The translations under genes were made by a program, and so were the position numbers. Shown one piece after another: positions 27,164 through 36,132 of a stretch of DNA of 64,000 bases. The notes under the pieces were generated by a model. It saw only the letters and a program-made list of their open reading frames with translations. It had not been told where the DNA came from and did no database searches. The first letter of the stretch is position 1. Every line of letters begins with the position of its first letter. This DNA comes from CAZDDB01 sp963843285 (GTDB lineage Bacteria; Acidobacteriota; HRBIN11; JAKEFK01). The DNA is taken from assembly GCA_963843285.1 (NCBI GenBank), contig CAWJJO010000005.1:1-64000 (forward strand). The letters run 5' to 3'.

Positions 27164-28087
27164 TCAACACCTGATTTTTAGCGCGAGCGGAAGAATCTCA
27201 AACGTTGCAGGAAGCCTTCCGGGTGTTTCGCCGTCTACTTCCAGCAAGATTTCCGCGTCCTCATGAACAGGCGCAGCACTCACTTTCTTCGCGCGGACCA
27301 GGGTCACTTGATCCAATGATAGGAAGGATCCGGTATAGAGTTTGTGCGAATTCAGCATCATCGACATTGTTTTCATGTCACCGATGATCACGACATCCAG
27401 CAAGCCATCGTCCAATTTGGCATCCGGAGCAATCTTCATCCCACCACCGAAAGATGGCCCATTTGCCAGGCAAACGGTCACGATTTTCAAGCGGACTTCC
27501 GGTTGATCATCCACGGACAGCAGGATCTCGGGATGGTCATAGGAAAAGATTGTTTTCAAGGTTGCAGCAAAGTAGGTCATGGTTCCGCCCAGTCTCTTAG
27601 AGGACCGATTTGCGTTGCCGGCAACTCTACCGCTCATTCCGAACGACGCGGTGTTCACAAAATAGCGGGACGTTTCCCGTCCATCCGAACCGATGTGGGT
27701 GATCCTGCCGGCATCCATTTGTCTTGAGTATCCGTCGCGAATGCGTTGTAACGCACGGGATGGGTCTTTTGGAATACCAAGTGTGCGCCGGAAATCTCCG
27801 CCTGTTCCGCGCGGCAGAATTCCGAGTTCCGTGTCGGTCCCCGCGCGCAGGATCCCGTTTGCCACTTCGGAGATCGTGCCGTCTCCCCCTGCAGCAATCA
27901 ACAGTTTTCTGCCATTCTTCGCTTCTGTTTCCGCAATTCGAATCCCGTCTCCCCGTTCTCGTGTAAACTCGCATTCAAACGGTCCAAGATAGGTACGGAC
28001 GTAGCCGGCCACCGAAGCCCAGCTTTGTTCCGTCGTTCCCCTGCCAGACCTTGGATTGACAATCACCAAAGGAAGTTCCGCACTCAT
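27164..28087 (-). CDS. Diacylglycerol/lipid kinase family protein (DagK/YegS fold)
   Basis: Start ATG 28087 gives 307 residues beginning at the first strand of the fold (MSAELPLVIVNPRSGRG). The nucleotide-binding motif is LLIAAGGDGTISEVANGIL and the substrate loop is LGILPRGTGGDFRRTLGIP. The C-terminal beta domain has FGGGMKIAPDAKLDDGLLDVVIIGD. Such enzymes phosphorylate diacylglycerol, sphingoid bases or phosphatidylglycerol at the membrane; the exact lipid is unknown. It is divergent from folB. Confidence 0.85.
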   Translation of the reverse strand: MSAELPLVIVNPRSGRGTTEQSWASVAGYVRTYLGPFECEFTRERGDGIRIAETEAKNGRKLLIAAGGDGTISEVANGILRAGTDTELGILPRGTGGDFRRTLGIPKDPSRALQRIRDGYSRQMDAGRITHIGSDGRETSRYFVNTASFGMSGRVAGNANRSSKRLGGTMTYFAATLKTIFSYDHPEILLSVDDQPEVRLKIVTVCLANGPSFGGGMKIAPDAKLDDGLLDVVIIGDMKTMSMMLNSHKLYTGSFLSLDQVTLVRAKKVSAAPVHEDAEILLEVDGETPGRLPATFEILPLALKIRC

Positions 28088-28170
28088 GGTCAATCCGATT
28101 GTAGCGCGGGGTGAAGTTTCTTGACAAACATTTTTGCGTTCATTAACATTGCACTTCTTTTCAAATCGCA

Positions 28171-28548
28171 ATGCATAACGACAAGATCGTAATCAAAGGA
28201 CTGCACTGCTCTGTCCGCGTCGGCGTCAAAAAAGAAGAGCAGGAAGTCCGCCGCAACTGCGAACTCGATATCACCCTGTATTTCGATCTTTCCGATGCCG
28301 GCAAGACAGACGAGCTTGATCGGACGGTCAACTACAGCAAAGTTATCGATATGGTCCTGGAAATCTCGGAAAGCGCGCAACACAAACTTCTGGAATCGTT
28401 TGCGTATCGTCTTTTTGATGAGATATTTCAACGCACTGCGGCCAGGAGAGTATTGCTGCGTGTCAAGAAAATGAATCCGCCGATCGAAGGGCGATTTCAG
28501 TATGTGGGTGTCGAGCTTTGGCGTAATCGTGAAGAGTTTATTAAGTAA
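28171..28548 (+). CDS. folB: Dihydroneopterin aldolase
   Basis: This 125-residue protein catalyses cleavage of 7,8-dihydroneopterin to 6-hydroxymethyl-dihydropterin in folate synthesis. Family features are IVIKGLHCSVRVGVKKEEQE at the N-terminus, DRTVNYSKVIDMVLEI, the HKLLESFAYRLFDEI helix and the catalytic lysine region LLRVKKMNPPI. Length and plan match FolB. It is followed nine bases later by the hydratase gene. No other folate genes are in the window. Confidence 0.85.
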   Translation: MHNDKIVIKGLHCSVRVGVKKEEQEVRRNCELDITLYFDLSDAGKTDELDRTVNYSKVIDMVLEISESAQHKLLESFAYRLFDEIFQRTAARRVLLRVKKMNPPIEGRFQYVGVELWRNREEFIK

Positions 28549-28557
28549 GGAACAGGC

Positions 28558-30507
28558 ATGGCAGAAAATGTGGTTCGCGGCAAGACACTGATTTTCTGGG
28601 ATCCCAAACAACCCGGAAAAAAATTGGATGCGATCGATACGGATCAGATCACTCCTTCCAAGTATTGCGTCTCGGAAAGTCTGAGTTCGCTGGACGAAAA
28701 ATGGAAGGAGGGCGCCTTCATCTATCTCATGCCTGAATTCCGCGAACGTGTACGAAATGGGGAAACTTTTATCATTGCGGGAGACCGGTTCGGGATCGGT
28801 TCGTCGCGGGAGATGAGTCCTGCCGGTTTGAAAGCGATCGCAGAAGAAGCCGGACGCGAAATGGTGATCGTATGCGGCAACAATATGGGCGACATTTTTC
28901 GCCGCAACGCCTTCAATCTGGGTCTGGAAGTCGTGCAATGTCCACAGGCTGTGGAAGACGCACAGGATGGAGATCAGTTCGCATTCGAAACGACGACCAG
29001 AACACTGACAAACGAAACTCAGATCAAAACCTACACACCTCTGGCATTGACGCCGAAAGAGGATGAAATCCGGCAAACCGGCGGAATCTTTGCATTGGGG
29101 CGACGTGAGTTTGAGGAATCGTTGCGGGGCCAACCATTGATCGAATGGCCCGATCCAGAGACTGCTCGGCGCATGACAACGACCGAACAGATTGTCTGGG
29201 CGCATCGAGTAGATAAAGACGCTGAAGTGAAACCGGGCGCAACGCTTCGTGTCTACGCCGATCTCCTCCCGGCGTCTGATGGAACGGCTCCCTTCGCGAT
29301 CCACACCTTCAACCAGATCACCGGCGGAAACAAGATTGCCCCGCGCAAAGCCGCGATTGCCAATGATCATTTTGTGTTTACAGGCAACGTCGAAGACGAC
29401 AAACAGACGTCGATCTCGCGCGCGTTTGCGGAGGTTCACCAAATTGAAAAGCCCTACTACGCAACACCGGGAGACGGAATCTTCCATTTTTATTTTCCGG
29501 AACAGGGATTGGTCTTGCCGGGCCAATTCATCCCGGGCGCCGATTCGCACAGCCGCGCTTACGGAGCTTATGGAGCAGTAGGCTTCGGCGTAGGCTCCAC
29601 AACACTCGGATTCGGGTGGTCCACAGGATACGTCTATTTCACACTCGCCAAAGCACGCCGCGTCATGATCTCCGGAACTCTTCAACCCTGGGTCAGCGGA
29701 AAAGACGTGGTATTGAAACTTCTTCATATATGGGGCACAAAACAATCGCAAGGAATGTCGGTAGAATTTGTGGACCGGAATCGTCAGCTACCGATTTCCT
29801 ACCGCAACACGATCGCAAACATGATGGCAGAAGCGGAAGCGCAAAACGGCATCTTTGCGCCTGATGAAATTACATATGCGTGGTATCGAGCGAAGGGAAT
29901 CACAAGCCTACCCTACCCACCCATTCAGCCGGGCAAGAATGCAAGCTACCAAATCGATGAATCGTTAGATCTTTCTGACATCGTTCCGATGATTGCAAAG
30001 CCGTACTCACCCGGGAACGCTTTCCCGGCGGAAGAAGTGGCAAAGGAGAGGATTGCTTTTGACAAGGCTTATATCGGTTCCTGCACGAATGGTAGTTACG
30101 ATGATCTGCTGCAAGCCGCGCTTGTACTCCGGGCGGCTCGCGCTGTGGGTTTGAAAAAGGCAGTGCGCGATCTTGTCATTTTTCCGGGATCCGGCGGGGT
30201 GAAGAGCCGAATCGAGAACGCGGATCTCCGTTTGGAGGGCGAATCGATTGCAAGTATTTTTCGATCCGTCGGTGGCCAGATTCGCAATTCGTGGTGCGGT
30301 CCTTGCTTTGGCCAGGGACCCGATGCGCTTCAACGCGGCCAACGCGCGATCACATCCTTTAACCGCAACTGGCAAAACAGAATGGGTGTCGGCGGCGAAG
30401 GGTTCCTCGCAAGTCCTTCTGTCGTAGCATCGTCCGCTCTCCTTGGCTACATGGCCCCTCCCGGTGAGCTCGGAATCGAATGGAATCCCGTCCTCTACGG
30501 CGTGTAG
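28558..30507 (+). CDS. Aconitase-superfamily hydratase with swivel domain fused in front of the Fe-S domain
   Basis: A 649-residue fusion. Residues ~1-170 form the swivel (small-subunit, LeuD-like) domain with IDTDQITPSKYCVSESL, GDRFGIGSSREMSPAGLKA and NAFNLGLEVVQCP. Residues ~190-649 are the Fe-S (LeuC-like) domain with PGADSHSRAYGAYGAVGFGVG, the first cluster cysteine in YIGSCTNGSYDDLLQAA and the pair in WCGPCFGQGPDA. Aconitases carry the swivel at the C-terminus; here it is N-terminal, as if leuD and leuC fused in reverse order. It could isomerise 3-isopropylmalate, homocitrate or a methylcitrate-like acid; the substrate is not fixed by what is visible. The stop codon overlaps a TAGGGGC repeat. 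Confidence 0.8.
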   Translation: MAENVVRGKTLIFWDPKQPGKKLDAIDTDQITPSKYCVSESLSSLDEKWKEGAFIYLMPEFRERVRNGETFIIAGDRFGIGSSREMSPAGLKAIAEEAGREMVIVCGNNMGDIFRRNAFNLGLEVVQCPQAVEDAQDGDQFAFETTTRTLTNETQIKTYTPLALTPKEDEIRQTGGIFALGRREFEESLRGQPLIEWPDPETARRMTTTEQIVWAHRVDKDAEVKPGATLRVYADLLPASDGTAPFAIHTFNQITGGNKIAPRKAAIANDHFVFTGNVEDDKQTSISRAFAEVHQIEKPYYATPGDGIFHFYFPEQGLVLPGQFIPGADSHSRAYGAYGAVGFGVGSTTLGFGWSTGYVYFTLAKARRVMISGTLQPWVSGKDVVLKLLHIWGTKQSQGMSVEFVDRNRQLPISYRNTIANMMAEAEAQNGIFAPDEITYAWYRAKGITSLPYPPIQPGKNASYQIDESLDLSDIVPMIAKPYSPGNAFPAEEVAKERIAFDKAYIGSCTNGSYDDLLQAALVLRAARAVGLKKAVRDLVIFPGSGGVKSRIENADLRLEGESIASIFRSVGGQIRNSWCGPCFGQGPDALQRGQRAITSFNRNWQNRMGVGGEGFLASPSVVASSALLGYMAPPGELGIEWNPVLYGV

Positions 30508-30765
30508 GGGCTGCCTTTGCCATCCTGTAGGGGCTGTGCATTTGCCATCTGAAGCCGGAGATCACAAAAGTAATGTTTCCCGAAAAGCAATTTTAGATCA
30601 TTCAAGTATCCGCAATTGCGCAGCCCAGCGCGGCAGTGGCATGATCTGGCATTTCGCAATGACGGGCGGAGCATTTTCATCTGCGAATAAAATCTTGCAC
30701 GATATGAGACCACCGCCCATTGCAGCCCAGGAACCACACAACGGTGGAAAATGCTCAGCCCCTAC
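30504..30765. repeat. Intergenic repeat region with GTAGGGGCTG / CAGCCCCTAC arms
   Basis: GTAGGGGCTG occurs at 30504-30513 (overlapping the hydratase stop codon) and at 30527-30536; the complement CAGCCCCTAC is at 30756-30765. The first two are part of a 23-base tandem-like repeat (TGTAGGGGCTG...TTTGCCATC). The ~220 bases between the arms contain no gene I can support. A GGAGG ribosome site for the next gene lies just beyond, at about 30808. Confidence 0.65.
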
Positions 30766-30817
30766 GATTTTCCATGCCTTTGTGGTGAAATAGGATCTAC
30801 CCATATGGAGGAATCGA

Positions 30818-32182
30818 ATGTCCATCGAATCGATCAACCCCGCAACCGGTGAAGCGATCCGGAGTTATCAGGAACTGACACCTCAGGAAGTTGCAACCAT
30901 CCTGGAACAAACCAATCAAGAATATCTGGAATGGCGCAATACAAGATTCGCTGATCGCGCCAAGCGGATGCGGCGGGCAGCCGAAATTCTCCGTGAAGAG
31001 AAGGATCAATATGGCCGATTGATGACGGATGAGATGGGAAAGCCGATCGCCCAGGGGCGTGGCGAAGCGGAAAAGTGCGCATGGGTCTGTGACTTCTACG
31101 CGGAGAATGCCGAGAAGTTTCTTTCACACGAAGTCATTCCAACTGATGCATCAAAGAGTTTTGTCGCATTTCAACCCATCGGAATCGTGCTGGCCATCAT
31201 GCCGTGGAATTTTCCATTCTGGCAGGTCTTCCGATTTGCGGCTCCGGCGCTGATGGCCGGAAATGCAGGAGTACTGAAGCATGCCTCCAATGTGAGCGGA
31301 TGCGCTCTAGCGATCGAAGAGATTTTCCGGCGTGCAGGCTTTCCGGCAAATATTTTCCGGACATTGTTGCTCAGCAACGTAAACACGGCGCAGGTGATTG
31401 AAAGTCCACACGTAAAAGCGATTACCCTCACGGGCAGCACGCCGGCAGGCAAATCCGTGGCTTCGCGAGCCGGTTCGGTCATGAAGAAAACAGTACTGGA
31501 GCTTGGCGGAAGCGATCCTTACGTAATTCTCGAGGATGCGGACCTGGAGAGCGCTGCGGAGTCGTGCGTCGCTTCGCGTTTAATCAATGGCGGACAGAGC
31601 TGTATTGCGGCAAAACGGTTCATCGTGGTGGAACCGGTGTTGAAACGCTTTGAAGAAATGTTTATTGAAAAGATGCGCGCTAAGAAGATGGGAAATCCTC
31701 TCGAACCGGTAGATCTCGGTCCGCAGGCGCGGCACAATTTGCGCGACGACCTGCATCGACAGGTAGTGGAGAGCGTCGAAAAAGGCGCAAAACTCCTGCT
31801 AGGCGGCGCGATACCGGACAACAAAGGTGCCTACTATCCACCCTCTGTTCTCGGGAATGTCAGAAAAGGAATGGCAGCTTATGATGAGGAGCTCTTTGGG
31901 CCTGTCGCAGCCATCATTGCAGCAAAGGACGAAGACGATGCCATCCGGATCGCAAATGATTCTATCTTCGGGCTTGGCGCCGCTGTCTTTACGCAAGATT
32001 TGAAACGGGGGGAAAGAATCGCGTCCGAAAAACTGGAAGCGGGATGCTGTTTTGTAAACTCGTTTGTAAAGTCCGATCCCCGTCTGCCCTTCGGCGGCAT
32101 CAAAGAATCGGGATACGGCCGCGAACTGGCAAGTTTTGGCATCCGTGAATTTGTAAACATAAAAACCGTCTACGTAAAATAG
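30818..32182 (+). CDS. Aldehyde dehydrogenase, succinate-semialdehyde dehydrogenase (Sad/GabD) type
   Basis: A 454-residue NAD(P)-dependent dehydrogenase with GGAGG upstream. Cofactor motifs are IMPWNFPFWQVFRFAAPALMAGN and ITLTGSTPAGKSVA. The catalytic glutamate is in VLELGGSDPYVIL and the cysteine in INGGQSCIAAKR. The C-terminus has LPFGGIKESGYGREL. The length and the SCIAAKR site resemble the short SSADH group, which feeds succinate to the TCA cycle, but oxidation of other small aldehydes is possible. Confidence 0.85.
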   Translation: MSIESINPATGEAIRSYQELTPQEVATILEQTNQEYLEWRNTRFADRAKRMRRAAEILREEKDQYGRLMTDEMGKPIAQGRGEAEKCAWVCDFYAENAEKFLSHEVIPTDASKSFVAFQPIGIVLAIMPWNFPFWQVFRFAAPALMAGNAGVLKHASNVSGCALAIEEIFRRAGFPANIFRTLLLSNVNTAQVIESPHVKAITLTGSTPAGKSVASRAGSVMKKTVLELGGSDPYVILEDADLESAAESCVASRLINGGQSCIAAKRFIVVEPVLKRFEEMFIEKMRAKKMGNPLEPVDLGPQARHNLRDDLHRQVVESVEKGAKLLLGGAIPDNKGAYYPPSVLGNVRKGMAAYDEELFGPVAAIIAAKDEDDAIRIANDSIFGLGAAVFTQDLKRGERIASEKLEAGCCFVNSFVKSDPRLPFGGIKESGYGRELASFGIREFVNIKTVYVK

Positions 32183-32202
32183 ACGGCATTTCAGGAGTAA
32201 GA

Positions 32203-33651
32203 ATGAAACCCACGCTTGTATTCGCGACGATTATGCTTTTCGTTTCTATTACCTTTGCGGCGGAAACGAAAAAGACGATTCCAAACATTCAAAAAAAGGA
32301 AGTGGCTGCGGCCTCTGTTGAGAAACACAGCAAAGATATGATCACTCTGAGCGATCAGATCTGGGCCTTTGCGGAGACGGCGCTGCGGGAGACGAAATCA
32401 TCTAAAGTATTAGCAGACTATGCAGAGCAGCAGGGTTTCCGTGTCGAACGTGGAGTTGCGGAAATGCCAACGGCTTTTGTGGCGACGTATGGCGAAGGAA
32501 AACCTGTGATCGGGATTCTCGGGGAATTCGATGCCTTGCCGGGCATTTCTCAAAAGGCAACTCCCGTAAAGGAAGCGCTGGTGCCGGGCGCCGCCGGCCA
32601 CGGGTGCGGTCACAATTTGTTTGGGGTAGCAAGCATGGGAGCGGCCATCGCAATCAAAGAGCAAATCGCTGCCGGTAAACTAAAGGGAACGATTCGTTTC
32701 TACGGCACTCCTGCGGAAGAATCTGTGAGCGGAAAAGTCTATATGGCCCGAGCAGGCCTGTTCAAGGATCTGGACGTGTGTCTGGCCTGGCATCCGGAAA
32801 CTGAAACAAGAGCGGATACGAAGAGCAGCCAGGCAATGGTCGATTTCATCGTGGAATTCAAAGGGAAGGCATCGCATGCAGCCTATGATCCATGGAACGG
32901 TCGAAGCGCGGTCGACGGTCTGGAGATTTTTACACACGCACTGAACATGATGCGGGAACATGTGAAACCGACGGTGCGGATGCATTATGCAATCTTGAAA
33001 GGGGGCGATGTGCCGAACGTTGTTCCCGAATACGCGAAGCTCTGGTGTTGGGTACGGGATTCAAAACGCGTTGGAGTCGAGGCGCTTCTACCGCGCGTGC
33101 GCAAAATGGTCGAAGGTGCTGCGCTCGCTGCGGACGTGGAAGCAACGATGAAGATTCAAACCGGGTCGTACGAAATGCTTGTCAATATGACGGGCGAAAG
33201 ATTGTTGTACTCCAACATGACATGGCTGGGACCCTTACAATACACTCCGGAAGAACAGGAATTCGCAAAGCAGATTCAGCGTGCGACGAATGTCGAACCG
33301 AAAGGACTGGATGGAAGGATCCAGCCGTTTGATGAACATCCGGGCGATCCGGAAGGTGGTTCAACAGATGTAGCGGATATCAGCTGGATCGTTCCGGTCA
33401 TTCATCTGTCCGTAACCACGGCGCCGTTGAATGCGCCCTGGCATGCGTGGCCAGTGGTTGCTACCGGTGGAATGTCGATTGGTCATAAGGGGATGATTTA
33501 TGCGGCAAAAGCGCTGGCCGCAACGATGTTGGATCTTTACGAAAATCCGCAGCAACGCGAAGCGATTCGAAAGGAATTCGAAACCCAGACAAAAGGGCAA
33601 ACATATAAAGCGTATATTCCTGACGGTCCGCCGCCGGTGCCAAAAGACTGA
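32203..33651 (+). CDS. Secreted M20-family amidohydrolase (AbgB-like)
   Basis: A 482-residue protein with an AGGAG ribosome site and a signal peptide (MKPTLVFATIMLFVSITFAAE). Metal-binding features of the M20D peptidases are visible: GEFDALPG, GHGCGHNLFGVASMGAA, ATPAEE-like YGTPAEESVSGKVYMARAG, AWHPETETR and the late AWPVVATGGMSIGHKGM. The best match from memory is AbgB, which cleaves p-aminobenzoyl-glutamate, but an exported form more likely trims peptides or N-acyl amino acids. It follows the aldehyde dehydrogenase by 20 bases and is likely co-transcribed. Confidence 0.8.
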   Translation: MKPTLVFATIMLFVSITFAAETKKTIPNIQKKEVAAASVEKHSKDMITLSDQIWAFAETALRETKSSKVLADYAEQQGFRVERGVAEMPTAFVATYGEGKPVIGILGEFDALPGISQKATPVKEALVPGAAGHGCGHNLFGVASMGAAIAIKEQIAAGKLKGTIRFYGTPAEESVSGKVYMARAGLFKDLDVCLAWHPETETRADTKSSQAMVDFIVEFKGKASHAAYDPWNGRSAVDGLEIFTHALNMMREHVKPTVRMHYAILKGGDVPNVVPEYAKLWCWVRDSKRVGVEALLPRVRKMVEGAALAADVEATMKIQTGSYEMLVNMTGERLLYSNMTWLGPLQYTPEEQEFAKQIQRATNVEPKGLDGRIQPFDEHPGDPEGGSTDVADISWIVPVIHLSVTTAPLNAPWHAWPVVATGGMSIGHKGMIYAAKALAATMLDLYENPQQREAIRKEFETQTKGQTYKAYIPDGPPPVPKD

Positions 33652-33693
33652 CCGTTACCCGCCGGTAAATCCCGTTGATCCCTCGTTTCGGCC

Positions 33694-33712
33694 TACCGGA
33701 AACTTTCCGGTA
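33694..33712. terminator. Hairpin downstream of the amidohydrolase
   Basis: TACCGGAAA (33694-33702) pairs perfectly with TTTCCGGTA (33704-33712). It lies 43 bases after the stop. There is no long T-run, so termination is only a possibility. Confidence 0.4.
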
Positions 33713-33753
33713 AACCTTGTCGCGATTTTCGCGTCTAATGTAAACGAGGGTAT

Positions 33754-33972
33754 ATGATGAAGAAACAGGTAATCACAATGGTTCCGCTCCTTCTTGCGCT
33801 TCATCTCCCGTTTTGTCCCTTCAAGTATCTGCCTCATCAATGGGTGGAGAACTATATGTATGCAAAGAGATGGACACAACTGGTGGTGACTCACGTGAAG
33901 GTCCTTTCGTTGGACTCGCCCGAACCGCGCACGGCATTCTCCGGAACGCATAGAACGGGTCCACGATCCTGA
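33754..33972 (+). CDS. Possible small exported peptide
   Basis: This is a 72-residue reading with GAGGG just upstream. It starts MMKKQVITMVPLLLALHLPFC, which looks like a short signal or lipoprotein segment, followed by a basic, aromatic stretch with no family. It is the only candidate gene in the 368 bases between the amidohydrolase and the Rieske gene; the rest shows only the hairpin and a half palindrome (CAGACGCCAAGGCGCAAAG) near 33993. Confidence 0.25.
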   Translation: MMKKQVITMVPLLLALHLPFCPFKYLPHQWVENYMYAKRWTQLVVTHVKVLSLDSPEPRTAFSGTHRTGPRS

Positions 33973-34019
33973 GCGGGAAAGGATTTCTCGCACAGACGCC
34001 AAGGCGCAAAGCCAGTGGC

Positions 34020-35126
34020 TCAATGTTTCGATAAAAACTCATGCACCAGTGAATGAAAGTGGTGCACGCCGTTCTCACGCTTCACGGAAAGTCGGCCCTG
34101 ATTGTATGTGCGCGACTGAAGTCCTCGCTGAACCATCTCGCAAAGCTCTATATCTTCCCGCTGGATCTGATCACTAAACGAAATGGACTGTTGAACGGAT
34201 TCCCAACCCTCTCCTGTTCCTGGTTCAATGAAGAACCACTCGAAGATGGCCAGTGTGCGGTCGTGGCCCTGAGGCAAGATGATATTTGCTTGCAAGTTAT
34301 CGGGATAAATATTGATCATGAAATTCGGGAAAATCCAGTAGTAAAGCGCTTTTGATTCTTCTTCACTGCGAACATATCTGCGATCGCGGCCCTGGATCTC
34401 TCCTTCCTTCAATGGACGAACAGGAGCATATGCGGAAGAGTAATAGCGGTACGTATCGATCCGGTATTTTTCGTAGTCTAACTCACGAAACAGCCCGGGA
34501 TGCGCAATCGGGATGTGGTACCCTTCAAGATAATTGTCGATATAAACTTTCCAATTGCAGTGAACGGCGTAATCGCGGCGCTCCAAAAAGTGCATCTTCT
34601 CCAATGCAAATCCCATCCGGTTGACTTCATCAGGAATTGCACCCATCACATCCGTAAGACCTGGAGCGGAGTGATCCAGATTTACAAAAACATACGGGCC
34701 CCACGTCTCCACCCGATAGGACGGCAAGCAGATTTCCGTTTTGTTCCAGTCCTGCACGCCTTCAAACTCCGGTTGCGCAAATAGACGCCCATCCAGCGTG
34801 TAGGTCCACCCATGATAACGGCATTGAAGACTCTTGCGGTTTCCCCTTCCGGCTGCCACAGGGCCGGCGCGATGACGGCATACATTTGCAAATGCGCGCA
34901 GTATTCCATCCATTCCCCGGACAACCACAACCGGTTCTCCAACGACATCGCAGGCAAAATAGTCACCCGAACGCACTACCATATCAATGCGACCTACAGG
35001 TTGCCACGTGGAACAAAAAATCTTTTCGCGCTCTAATTCCAATATCGAAGGATCTGTGTACCAACTCGAAGGGAGAGTCGACGCCCGAGAGAGATCTGTG
35101 TTGGGCGTGAAGTCGCTGAGATTCAT
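34020..35126 (-). CDS. Rieske non-haem iron oxygenase, alpha subunit (choline/betaine monooxygenase type)
   Basis: A 368-residue oxygenase. The Rieske cluster ligands are in VCRHRAGPVA and LQCRYHGWTY (C-x-H ... C-x2-H). The mononuclear iron site shows IDNYLEGYHIPIAHPGL with two histidines. The N-terminus (SSWYTDPSILELEREKIF, then TWQPVGR) and overall plan resemble choline monooxygenase and the glycine betaine or stachydrine demethylases. A reductase partner is not visible. The osmoprotectant importer lies just upstream on the same strand, supporting a quaternary-amine substrate. Confidence 0.85.
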   Translation of the reverse strand: MNLSDFTPNTDLSRASTLPSSWYTDPSILELEREKIFCSTWQPVGRIDMVVRSGDYFACDVVGEPVVVVRGMDGILRAFANVCRHRAGPVAAGRGNRKSLQCRYHGWTYTLDGRLFAQPEFEGVQDWNKTEICLPSYRVETWGPYVFVNLDHSAPGLTDVMGAIPDEVNRMGFALEKMHFLERRDYAVHCNWKVYIDNYLEGYHIPIAHPGLFRELDYEKYRIDTYRYYSSAYAPVRPLKEGEIQGRDRRYVRSEEESKALYYWIFPNFMINIYPDNLQANIILPQGHDRTLAIFEWFFIEPGTGEGWESVQQSISFSDQIQREDIELCEMVQRGLQSRTYNQGRLSVKRENGVHHFHSLVHEFLSKH

Positions 35127-35141
35127 GCAATATCAAATATT

Positions 35142-35239
35142 AAAAATCAAATATCAAATAAACATAAGCAAATAACCGCGATTGGCGTTTGAGCACATTA
35201 TTTGTTTATTGAGTTATGTTTATTTGATATTTGATTTTT
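35142..35239. repeat. AT-rich inverted repeat with perfect 26-bp arms
   Basis: The arms 35142-35167 (start AAAAATCAAATATCAAATA) and 35214-35239 are exact reverse complements. The left arm lies upstream of the Rieske gene and the right arm overlaps the 3' end of the substrate-binding protein gene, encoding its Lys/Asn/Ile-rich C-terminus. Related sequence recurs near 39405-39447. Confidence 0.85.
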
Positions 35240-36106
35240 GATTTTTATCTGATTTTTGATATATTCCTTCACCACCTGCTTCACGTCTTTGTGTTCCACA
35301 TCCACCTGATAATTCAACTTTCGCATCTGATCTTCAGAAATCATGCCACCCAGCTTCTTCAAAGCTTCGCGGAGGCCAGGAGTCTTCTGCAAGGCTTCTT
35401 CGCGAACAACCGGGGCAGCTTCATAAGGTGGAAAGTAATGCTTGTCGTCTTCGAGAACAACGAGATCCAATTTTGAGATGACTCCATCCGTCGAATTTCC
35501 AGCAATGAAATCCACCTGCTTTTCGGCTGCAGCTCTGTAAGTCAGTGTCAGATCCATCACGCGTGGCGGATTGGCAAACTTGAGACCGTAGGTTTGTGCT
35601 AGGCCGGGGAAGCCATCTTTGCGTTCCATGAACTCATAACCGAAACCCGCCTTCCATTGCGGAGTATGTTGTGCGGACTGAGAAATCGTTTTGATTCCCA
35701 ATCGCCGGGCTTCTTCGCCACGAATGATGATTGCAAATGTGTTGTTGAAACCAAGTGGCTCCGTCCATTCCAGATGAAATTGATCATGATAGGCTTGCTT
35801 TACTTCTTGATAGACAGCCCCCGGATCGTTTCTTGGTGGACGCTTCAAGATCGCCGTCAGAGCCGTGCCCGTGTATTCAACGTACAGATCCAGTTCCCCG
35901 GCTGTCATCGCCTTATGACATACAAATGTTCCTCCCAGATTCAACTTGCGCTCCACAGGAACGCCTGTTGCTCCTTCTATATATTGTGCAAGCAACTCTC
36001 CCAGGATGACCTGTTCACTGAAATTCTTGGAGCCAACGACGATCCTGTGTTTGTCGCTGCATGATATAAGAACAACGAACAGAAGCAAGGCGCACCGGAA
36101 TTTCAT
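35198..36106 (-). CDS. Osmoprotectant/quaternary-amine ABC transporter, substrate-binding lipoprotein
   Basis: A 302-residue protein with a lipoprotein signal (MKFRCALLLFVVLISCSDK). The OpuCC/OsmF-type binding domain is plain: VVGSKNFSEQVILGELLAQY, GELDLYVEYTGTALTAIL, AIIIRGEEARRLG, DFIAGNSTDGVI and LVVLEDDKHYFPPYEAAPV. It binds betaine-like compounds outside the membrane for the permease. The last ~16 residues (KIKNQISNKHNSINK) are encoded by the AT-rich repeat arm and are probably not functional. Third gene of the ABC operon. Confidence 0.85.
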   Translation of the reverse strand: MKFRCALLLFVVLISCSDKHRIVVGSKNFSEQVILGELLAQYIEGATGVPVERKLNLGGTFVCHKAMTAGELDLYVEYTGTALTAILKRPPRNDPGAVYQEVKQAYHDQFHLEWTEPLGFNNTFAIIIRGEEARRLGIKTISQSAQHTPQWKAGFGYEFMERKDGFPGLAQTYGLKFANPPRVMDLTLTYRAAAEKQVDFIAGNSTDGVISKLDLVVLEDDKHYFPPYEAAPVVREEALQKTPGLREALKKLGGMISEDQMRKLNYQVDVEHKDVKQVVKEYIKNQIKIKNQISNKHNSINK

Positions 36107-36132
36107 GATTGCTATTGTAACAGTAGCGGCAA

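Noticed and set aside
28090..29751. Minus-strand 553-residue ORF
   Set aside because: It lies antisense to folB and the fused hydratase, both clearly coding, and its cysteine/phenylalanine/arginine-rich composition is that of a shadow frame.
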